DNA of 29,761 nucleotides, taken from assembly GCA_946997215.1 (NCBI GenBank), contig CAMPUL010000020.1, positions 1 to 29,761 of the forward strand. The letters run 5' to 3'. The translations under genes and the position numbers were made by a program. The notes beneath the pieces are model-generated. The model was not told where the DNA came from. It did not search any database and was given only the letters and a program-made list of their open reading frames with translations. The stretch is from Gardnerella vaginalis (lineage in GTDB: Bacteria; Actinomycetota; Actinomycetes; Actinomycetales; Bifidobacteriaceae). Shown one piece after another: positions 23,946 through 29,761 of this stretch (within the stretch, counting starts at the first letter, position 1; the number at the start of each line of letters is the position of its first letter).

Positions 23946-25139
23946 ATGAGGCGTTGGCTTCTGAATTTGGTCAAATGTGAGACCATCCTTATTGTAGCCG
24001 CCGTTTTAGCTGTTATTTCTTGCTTTTTTGTTCCACCCGATGCGCAATATTTTAGCTACATTCACGTAAACACTATTTCTCAGCTTGTTTGCTTAATGAT
24101 GGTTGTTTGCGGATTCCAGCGAATAGGCGTTTTTAGAAGTATTGGCGCGAATCTTCTTAGAAGAGTTAGGACTGAGCGCGGATTAGTTCTGGTTCTTATG
24201 TCTTTAACGTTTTTCTCGTCAATGCTTATTACTAACGATGTTGCTCTTGTGACTTTTGTGCCTTTTGCGATTTCTGTTTTGATGATGGCAAATGCCGAGA
24301 AGCATGCAATTCTTATTGTGACTTTAATGACGATTGGCGCAAACGTTGGAAGTATGCTAACTCCTATTGGCAACGCGCATAATTTGTATCTTAAAGCGCT
24401 TACTAGAATGTCTACGGGCGATTTTCTTTCCATTATGGCTCCGTACACGCTTACTGCTGCGATTCTTATGATTGCGTTTGCGTTTGTGTTCTTTAGTTCT
24501 AGAAAAGTCGATCAATTTGAAGGCTTGCACGGAGACGATATTGAGCAAGGCGTTTTGGCTCCGCATTCTAAATCTCCTAAGCCAGATGAGATTCGCGTTA
24601 TGGGCTACGGTGTTGGCTTTACTCAATGGCGAGTTGTTGTTTACAGTCTTTTGTTTATTTTGTGTTTGTGTGGAGTAGCTGGCTGGATTCCAGACTGGAT
24701 TATGGTTTTGGCAGTTGTTATTGCCTTTATTGTTTGCGATTCGCATGTGTTCCGCGCTTTGGATTGGGCTTTGCCTCTTACGTTTATAATGTTCTTCATT
24801 TTTATTGGAAACATGCGCAGAGTTCCTGGATTTACCGAGATCGCACAAATGTGGGTTGGCTCGCACCCTATGGAAGTTTCGGTTGTTTCTAGTCAAATGA
24901 TTAGTAACGTTCCAACTACTATTTTGCTTTCTGGATTCTGCGACCAGTGGAAGATGCTTATTATTGGTACTAATCTTGGCGGTATGGGAACGCTTATTGC
25001 GTCTATGGCGTCTTTGATTTCGTACAAGAGCATTACGCATAAGTACCCTCATAATAAGGGTCGCTATTTGCTTATGTACACAATTGTGAATCTTCTTTTC
25101 TTGGCTGTTTTGATTGGCTTAGCTTGGATTATTGAATAG
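23946..25139 (+). CDS. Anion permease, SLC13/ArsB (ion transporter) superfamily
   Basis: A 397-residue membrane protein with about ten hydrophobic segments. Two family signatures are readable: SSMLITNDVALVTFVPFAI near residue 92-110 and TIGANVGSMLTPIGNAHNLYL near 130-150, the pair of pore hairpins (N-D and TPIGN) of ArsB, NhaD, CitM and SLC13-type carriers. The second half repeats the pattern in weaker form (SQMISNVPTTILLSG and TNLGGMGTLIASMASLISY). It could carry a dicarboxylate, citrate, arsenite or other anion; no arsR/arsC neighbour supports arsenite. ATG 23946 is preceded by GGAGGA at a slightly short distance; eight in-frame codons before it are rejected. It is monocistronic as far as visible. 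Confidence 0.85.
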   Translation: MRRWLLNLVKCETILIVAAVLAVISCFFVPPDAQYFSYIHVNTISQLVCLMMVVCGFQRIGVFRSIGANLLRRVRTERGLVLVLMSLTFFSSMLITNDVALVTFVPFAISVLMMANAEKHAILIVTLMTIGANVGSMLTPIGNAHNLYLKALTRMSTGDFLSIMAPYTLTAAILMIAFAFVFFSSRKVDQFEGLHGDDIEQGVLAPHSKSPKPDEIRVMGYGVGFTQWRVVVYSLLFILCLCGVAGWIPDWIMVLAVVIAFIVCDSHVFRALDWALPLTFIMFFIFIGNMRRVPGFTEIAQMWVGSHPMEVSVVSSQMISNVPTTILLSGFCDQWKMLIIGTNLGGMGTLIASMASLISYKSITHKYPHNKGRYLLMYTIVNLLFLAVLIGLAWIIE

Positions 25140-25350
25140 CGTCTTTTTGGTTTTGCGTGATTTTTGTTTCCATGTGGCGTGTCTTTTTAAGAATTATTGT
25201 GATTATTTTCACATATTTTTAAGTTATTGACGAATTAAAGACTATTAATTTTCAGATTATATACGATTTTGTTATATTATTTTCTGTTAAATCACGATTA
25301 TGCATAATAATTTTCATTTTATTTGTGATATGCCTAAAAAATCGCCATAA

Positions 25351-25374
25351 ATTGGATATAACGTTATAACAAAT
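25351..25374. promoter_or_regulatory. 24-bp imperfect palindrome, candidate operator
   Basis: The sequence is centred on the perfect TATAACGTTATA (25357-25368) and matches its own reverse complement at 20 of 24 positions. A palindrome with a CG centre of this size fits GntR- or LacI-type regulators, such as the AraR class. It lies about 155 bases before the UlaA-like gene, whose neighbour is a GntR gene. The rest of the 390-base spacer 25140-25529 is very AT-rich and shows no gene or clear terminator. Confidence 0.55.
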
Positions 25375-25529
25375 TTATGTCTTGGCTTATCCATTATTAT
25401 GACTTTTGAATTAAACAAATTCGGGCATATTTTGGTTTGATTTAGTTAATTACACTATCTCTCTTGTAATTTGCGTTTTCATGCCAAAATGTGTCTAAAA
25501 ATATTAACATACAAAATAAGGAGAGAACT

Positions 25530-26903
25530 GTGAACGGTATTCTTTCTATACTGCTCGATGTTTTCCGTCAACCAGCTGTAATAGTTGCAATGATTTCTTT
25601 GATTGGACTTGCAGTTCAAGGCAAAAGTATTTCTAACATTGTACAAGGTTCGATTCGTACAATGGTTGGATTTTTGGTTTTGGCTGCAGGCTCTGGCGTT
25701 GTAACTCAAGCGCTTGATCCGTTTGGAAGCATGTTCCAATATGCTTTCCACGTTCAAGGTGTAGTTCCAAACAATGAGGCAATTATTGGAACCGTTCTTT
25801 TAAAGTACGGTTCGGAATCTGCTCTTATCTTCTTCTTTGGAATGATTGTAAACATTATTCTTTCTCTAACATCTCGCTTCAAATTCATTTATCTAACTGG
25901 TCATGTTGCTTTCTACATGGCTAGTATGATTGCAGTAATCTTCAATGTTGCAGGTTTTAACACTTTAGCCGTTATTATTTTCGGCTCTCTTGCACAGGGC
26001 TTATTTATTACGATTTCACCAGCGTTGGTGCAGTCGTTTATGCGTAAAGCTTCTGGCGAAGATGACGTAGCACTTGGTCACCCAGCTAGCAGTGGTGTTC
26101 TTATTGGAACTTTAGTTGCAAAGCTTACTCGTTCTAAAAAGCATCCGTCTAAGTCTACCGAAGATATTAAGTTCCCGTCTGCCCTTGGATTCTTAAAAGA
26201 CACTACGGTTTTGATTGCGCTTTCAATGGCCATTATTTACGTTGTGGTTGCTCTTTTTGCAGGCCCTGAGTTTATTGAGTCAAAGCTTTCGGGAGGTCAG
26301 AACTTTATTGTGTTCGTTATTCTTAAAGCAGCAATGTTCTCTGCAGGTGTATTTGTTATTCTTGCAGGCGTTCAAGTTGTTTTAGACGAGATTGTTCCAG
26401 CATTTAAGGGAATATCCGAAAAATTGGTTAAAAACGCTAAGCCAGCATTGGATGCTCCTATGACATTCGGTTTTGCTCCAAACGCTGTTCTTATTGGATT
26501 CCTTGCAAGCTTTGCTGGCGGAATCGTTGGAATGGTTATTATGGCCTTGGCTGGCACAACAGTTATTATTCCAGGAATTGTTGCGCACTTTATGGCTGGT
26601 GGTGTTACTGGCGTGTTTAGCAATGGTCAGGCTGGTAGAAGAGGATGCATTATAGGCGGTTTTGTTAATGGCCTTGTTATTACATTCTTGCCTTTGCTTC
26701 TTTTGCCTGTTTTGGGCAATATTGGCTCTGCAAATTCAACCTATTCCGACGCCGACTACGGTGTAGCAGGAGTAATACTTGGCTATTCCAACGTTGCGGG
26801 CGGAAGAATTTTGATTATTGTTGCAATCGCTATTTTCTACGTTCTTTTCTATGCGTCGTCAATAATATTGACTCGTTTAGAAAAGAAAAAGTTAAATCGC
26901 TAG
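25530..26903 (+). CDS. PTS EIIC component, ascorbate (UlaA/SgaT) family
   Basis: A 457-residue polytopic membrane protein. It matches the UlaA-type IIC channel: the start LDVFRQPAVIVAMISLIGL, then VQGSIRTMVGFLVLAAGSGVV, the long middle FGSMFQYAFHVQGVVPNNEAI and the GQAGRRGCIIGGFVNGLVITFLP block near the C-terminus. About ten to twelve hydrophobic segments. UlaA imports L-ascorbate with phosphorylation by separate IIB and IIA proteins, and neither lies in this window. The start is GTG 25530, which has AAGGAG six bases upstream (25518-25523); the GTG at 25491 would add 13 residues across that Shine-Dalgarno and is rejected. The substrate in this organism is inferred, since distant members take other sugars. 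A GntR/UTRA gene follows after 248 bases. Confidence 0.93.
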   Translation: MNGILSILLDVFRQPAVIVAMISLIGLAVQGKSISNIVQGSIRTMVGFLVLAAGSGVVTQALDPFGSMFQYAFHVQGVVPNNEAIIGTVLLKYGSESALIFFFGMIVNIILSLTSRFKFIYLTGHVAFYMASMIAVIFNVAGFNTLAVIIFGSLAQGLFITISPALVQSFMRKASGEDDVALGHPASSGVLIGTLVAKLTRSKKHPSKSTEDIKFPSALGFLKDTTVLIALSMAIIYVVVALFAGPEFIESKLSGGQNFIVFVILKAAMFSAGVFVILAGVQVVLDEIVPAFKGISEKLVKNAKPALDAPMTFGFAPNAVLIGFLASFAGGIVGMVIMALAGTTVIIPGIVAHFMAGGVTGVFSNGQAGRRGCIIGGFVNGLVITFLPLLLLPVLGNIGSANSTYSDADYGVAGVILGYSNVAGGRILIIVAIAIFYVLFYASSIILTRLEKKKLNR

Positions 26904-26991
26904 CAACAAACAATTCACTTCTAGCGCGTCGAATTATAGATTGACCTAATAGACTGATACAATTAAGCTAATATATGTTCAAAAAGCACTT

Positions 26992-27117
26992 TTGTAAGAA
27001 TTGTCTTTGAATCGTAAGATTTTCGAATCATAAGATTTTGGAATCATAGGTCTTTGAATCGTATTGTTTTTGAATCGCAGGGTTCTTGAATCGTAGGATT
27101 TTTGGCAATTCTTACAA
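26992..27117. repeat. Six-copy 16-bp tandem repeat enclosed by 12-bp inverted repeats
   Basis: The array 27006-27100 holds six units of the form TTTGAATCGTAAGATT; five are 16 bases and the third is 15. GAATC cores begin at 27009, 27025, 27041, 27056, 27072 and 27088. The array is flanked by perfect inverted repeats TTGTAAGAATTG (26992-27003) and CAATTCTTACAA (27106-27117), with one further G-T and one C-G pair inwards. It lies 34 bases before the GntR start. It is not a CRISPR: units abut with no spacers. Confidence 0.9.
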
Positions 27118-27151
27118 TTGTTTTCTAGTCATTCTGTTTGGAGAGTGAATT

Positions 27152-27880
27152 GTGACTGAAGGTGTACCTAAATATATAGCAGTGCGCGATAATCTTAGAA
27201 AGCGCATTGACTTAATGAAGCCGCAGGAGCAGCTCCCTCCAGAATTAGAATTATGCAAACAATACAATGTTAGTCGAATAACACTTAGGCATGCGGTAGA
27301 TAGTTTGATTCTAGAAGGCTTGCTTGTTAGGATTCAAGGAAAAGGAACTTTTAGAGCAAAGAATGTTGTTCATAGCTCTAATCGAGAAGTTATATCAGAT
27401 CAGATTCAAGGATTCTTTCAAAATTATTCCGAAGATAATGCAAACGTGCTAATTAAGGTTATTCAAAACAGCATTGTTAAAGATGAGTCTGCTGCGCATA
27501 AGCTTGGGCTAGACGAATCAGAAGATTTGATTTGCATAAAAAGATTAAAATACGTTGATAACGTTTTATCAAGTTATATTGTTGTTTATCTTTCGGCATC
27601 TAGATTCCCGAAGGTTTTGAATAACGACTTTTCTAAGCAATCGTTAGGGAATTTTTTGGAAAGCGATTACGCTGTAAAGCTTTACGAAAATGATTTGTTA
27701 ATTCGCGTTGAACAATTATGCGACGATATGTCTGAATTCTTACATGTTGAGCCAAAAACTCCAGCGCTTACTGTTGAGTCGATTATTAAAGATTCTTTTG
27801 GCTCTATAATCGCCTATGGAGTTGGTATTCATACGCCTAATTATGGAGATATTCAATTTAAGATGCACGTTAATTCGTAA
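27152..27880 (+). CDS. GntR-family transcriptional regulator with UTRA domain (HutC subfamily)
   Basis: A 242-residue repressor-type regulator. The N-terminal winged helix-turn-helix is textbook: PKYIAVRDNLRKRI, then LPPELELCKQYNVSRITLRHAVDSLILEGLLVRIQGKGTF (about 26-65). The C-terminal part, from about 85, is an UTRA ligand-binding domain, with ICIKRLKYVD and the terminal SIIAYGVGIHTPNYGDIQF fitting the family pattern. Such proteins sense a sugar phosphate or amino-acid-related ligand and release the operator. The likely target is the upstream UlaA-like gene and/or itself, through the palindrome at 25351 or the repeat array directly upstream. The start is GTG 27152, with GGAGAG six bases upstream. 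It is followed by a bidirectional terminator. Confidence 0.93.
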   Translation: MTEGVPKYIAVRDNLRKRIDLMKPQEQLPPELELCKQYNVSRITLRHAVDSLILEGLLVRIQGKGTFRAKNVVHSSNREVISDQIQGFFQNYSEDNANVLIKVIQNSIVKDESAAHKLGLDESEDLICIKRLKYVDNVLSSYIVVYLSASRFPKVLNNDFSKQSLGNFLESDYAVKLYENDLLIRVEQLCDDMSEFLHVEPKTPALTVESIIKDSFGSIIAYGVGIHTPNYGDIQFKMHVNS

Positions 27881-27904
27881 GCTTTGCGCTGTTTTGTACG
27901 ATAC

Positions 27905-27950
27905 AAAAATCCCCGTTGCCAAATGAAATCAAATGGTAGCGGGGATTTTT
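27905..27950. terminator. Bidirectional rho-independent terminator
   Basis: AAAAATCCCCG (27905-27915) pairs perfectly with CGGGGATTTTT (27940-27950), and the stem extends inwards with two wobble pairs. A-rich on the left and T-rich on the right, it ends the GntR (+) and rpsT (-) transcripts, which converge here. Confidence 0.9.
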
Positions 27951-27982
27951 CAAACTCTAATTAATTCGCAATTACGCGATTA

Positions 27983-28243
27983 TTAAAGAGCGTTGATTGC
28001 TACAGCAAGGCCAGACTTGCGGTTTGCAGCCTGATTCTTGTGAATCACGCCACGGCCTGCAGCCTTATCGAGCTTCTGAGAAGCTACTGCAAAAGCAGCC
28101 TGTGCAGCAGCCTTGTCACCAGCGGAAATGGCTTCGCGAGTAGCGCGGATAGCAGTCTTCAAAGCAGACTTTACTGCCACGTTACGCTTGTGTGCCTTTT
28201 CATTGGTGAGCACGCGCTTTTTCTGCGACTTAATGTTTGCCAC
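27983..28243 (-). CDS. rpsT: 30S ribosomal protein S20
   Basis: An 86-residue, very basic, alanine-rich protein that binds 16S rRNA early in assembly of the small subunit. [21 protein letters not shown] at the start and the final [16 protein letters not shown] are the standard S20 text, and the whole forms long helices. The start codon is GTG 28243, with TGGAG six bases upstream. It is monocistronic and divergent from lepA, an arrangement common in actinobacteria. Confidence 0.98.
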   Translation of the reverse strand: MANIKSQKKRVLTNEKAHKRNVAVKSALKTAIRATREAISAGDKAAAQAAFAVASQKLDKAAGRGVIHKNQAANRKSGLAVAINAL

Positions 28244-28425
28244 TATTACTCCAAACGACGTTTACTATACTAAGGACATACAGTGAGCAAGCATAGCATG
28301 GTTTATGGATAAATGTTTCTATGGTAGTCAAGTGTTTCTAGGGTAGTCAAGTTGCTAACATTAGTTAGTTGCAATGCTTTTCGCACATTTGATTGCTCGT
28401 ATAGACTTAAAAGGAGATATTTGCT

Positions 28426-29761
28426 TTGATTACACCGCATAACCAGCCAGGATTTACGGATCAATCGTTGATACGCAACTTCTGCATTATTGCGCATATA
28501 GATCACGGCAAATCTACTGTAGCGGATCGCATTTTGCAACTTTCTGGAATCGTGCCAGAACGCGAGATGCGAGACCGTTTCTTGGATCGCATGGATATTG
28601 AGCAAGAGCGCGGAATTACTATTAAATCGCAAGCTGTTCGCGTTCCGTGGACTTTTGACGGCAAAGAGTATTCTCTCGGAATGATTGATACTCCTGGTCA
28701 CGTTGATTTTACTTACGAAGTTTCGCGTGCGCTTGCAGCATGCGAAGGTGCTGTTTTGCTTGTGGATGCCACTCAAGGAATTGAAGCGCAGACGCTTTCT
28801 AACCTTTATATGGCAATCGAACACGATTTAACAATTATTCCTGTATTAAACAAAATCGATTTGCCTAGTGCGGAGCCAGATAAGCATGCAGAAGAAATAG
28901 CTGGCTTAATTGGATGCAAGCCTAACGAAGTTTTGCGTGTTTCTGGAAAAACTGGCGAAGGCGTAAAAGATCTTCTCGACCAAATTGTGCTGGAAGTGCC
29001 AGCTCCTAGTGGAAATCCTAATGGTGCTGCTCGCGCGCTTATTTTTGACTCCGTCTACGACTCTTATCGCGGAATCGTCACCTATATTCGTATGGTTGAC
29101 GGCGAGCTTAAATCGCGTGGAAAGCTTCACATGATGGGCATTGGCATGACGCACGATCCTATTGAAATCGGCGTTATTAGCCCAGATATGACTCCGACTA
29201 AGGCGCTTGGCGCTGGCGAAGTTGGCTACGTAATTACGGGTGCAAAAGATGTGAGCCAATCTAAAGTTGGCGACACTATTACTAGCGCTGTGAATCCTGC
29301 GTCCGAGCCTTTGGAAGGCTACAGAGACCCTAAGCCTATGGTTTACGCAGGTCTTTTCCCAATCGATAACGCGCAATTCCCAGAGCTAAGAGATGCTCTC
29401 GATAAGCTAAAACTTAACGATGCTGCTCTTATTTACGAGCCAGAAACGTCGGTTGCATTGGGCTTTGGTTTCCGTTGCGGATTCTTAGGTCTTTTGCATA
29501 TGGAGATTGTTTCCGAGCGCTTAAGTCGCGAGTTTGGCTTGGATCTTATTTCAACTGCTCCAAACGTAACTTACGACGTTACTAGCGAAGACGGCACAGA
29601 GCATCATGTGACTAATCCTAGCGAGTTCCCAGAAGGCAAAATCAAGCGCATTATTGAGCCAATGGTTGCTGCCGATATTATTGCTCCAAAAGATTTTATT
29701 GGCGCAATTATGGATTTGTGCCAAGATCATCGCGGAGAAATGGGCACAATGGAATACATTA
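28426..29761 (+). CDS. lepA: Elongation factor 4 (LepA), N-terminal 445 residues
   Basis: A translational GTPase that binds the ribosome and acts on stalled or mistranslocated complexes and in initiation. The window ends inside the gene (full LepA is about 600-630 residues). The G motifs are complete: AHIDHGKST (G1), RGIT (G2), DTPGH (G3), NKID (G4) and SGKTG (G5). Domain II starts near [11 protein letters not shown], then domain III includes [14 protein letters not shown], a LepA hallmark. The start is TTG 28426, with AAGGAG nine bases upstream (28411-28416); no ATG or GTG fits before [13 protein letters not shown]. Confidence 0.98.
   Translation, partial: MITPHNQPGFTDQSLIRNFCIIAHIDHGKSTVADRILQLSGIVPEREMRDRFLDRMDIEQERGITIKSQAVRVPWTFDGKEYSLGMIDTPGHVDFTYEVSRALAACEGAVLLVDATQGIEAQTLSNLYMAIEHDLTIIPVLNKIDLPSAEPDKHAEEIAGLIGCKPNEVLRVSGKTGEGVKDLLDQIVLEVPAPSGNPNGAARALIFDSVYDSYRGIVTYIRMVDGELKSRGKLHMMGIGMTHDPIEIGVISPDMTPTKALGAGEVGYVITGAKDVSQSKVGDTITSAVNPASEPLEGYRDPKPMVYAGLFPIDNAQFPELRDALDKLKLNDAALIYEPETSVALGFGFRCGFLGLLHMEIVSERLSREFGLDLISTAPNVTYDVTSEDGTEHHVTNPSEFPEGKIKRIIEPMVAADIIAPKDFIGAIMDLCQDHRGEMGTMEYI

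Noticed and set aside
24357..25052. 231-residue basic frame on the minus strand
   Set aside because: It is antisense to the anion transporter; R/N/H/K-rich composition comes from reading the membrane-protein codons backwards.
25140..25529. A tRNA or small RNA gene in the AT-rich spacer
   Set aside because: No cloverleaf elements or structured GC-rich stems; only the palindrome stands out.
26898..26926. Terminator after the UlaA-like gene
   Set aside because: Only a 6-bp CGCTAG/CTAGCG pair with a long loop and no T-tract; it would not terminate well.
27006..27100. CRISPR array
   Set aside because: The 16-bp units abut directly with no unique spacers, and no cas gene is in the window.
28303..29376. 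Two minus-strand frames (28303-28824 and 28906-29376)
   Set aside because: Both are antisense to lepA, whose G motifs are complete. No domain and no ribosome site.

Overview
The window reads as a chromosomal segment of a low-GC member of the Bifidobacteriaceae, most likely Gardnerella. The gene content is actinobacterial: pdxS/pdxT, a dppABC-type operon with a fused double ATPase, luxS, alr, dgt, dnaG, rpsT and lepA. The sequence is AT-rich with many GCG/CGC words, and GTG and TTG starts are used. The genus is an inference from general resemblance; no search was run. I see no phage, insertion sequence, CRISPR array, tRNA or rRNA.

Layout. 1-2744: the 3' end of glmS, an orphan sugar-type solute-binding lipoprotein, then coaX on the opposite strand. 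2946-6372: a GH13 maltodextrin-type glycosidase facing the pdxS-pdxT operon across a perfect bidirectional terminator. 6373-6855: a long regulatory spacer with two families of helically phased repeats. 6856-12343: a peptide ABC transporter operon (membrane-anchored binding protein, two permeases, one fused double ATPase), interrupted after the binding-protein gene by a cluster of four strong hairpins. 12544-18690: luxS, a GNAT-like protein, alr, dgt and dnaG, all on the + strand. 18812-23682: a GH38 alpha-mannosidase converging on an acetolactate-synthase-type ThDP enzyme with overlapping stop codons. 23946-27880: an ArsB/SLC13-type anion transporter, an orphan ascorbate-type PTS IIC (UlaA-like), and a GntR/UTRA regulator preceded by a six-copy 16-bp repeat array enclosed by 12-bp inverted repeats. 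27983-29761: rpsT (- strand) and the 5' three quarters of lepA.

How the genes work together. The window mixes housekeeping (cell-wall amino-sugar and D-alanine supply, CoA and PLP synthesis, replication priming, translation) with nutrient capture (maltodextrins, host-type mannosyl glycans, peptides, a PTS substrate, an anion). There is no single unknown multi-gene system that I can defend. The most unusual material is non-coding: the hairpin cluster in the peptide-transporter operon, the repeat array before the GntR gene, the phased repeats between pdxS and the peptide-transporter operon, and a general tendency to short tandem duplications in spacers and protein linkers. Several start sites were moved downstream of the longest open frame because a good Shine-Dalgarno decides for an internal start.
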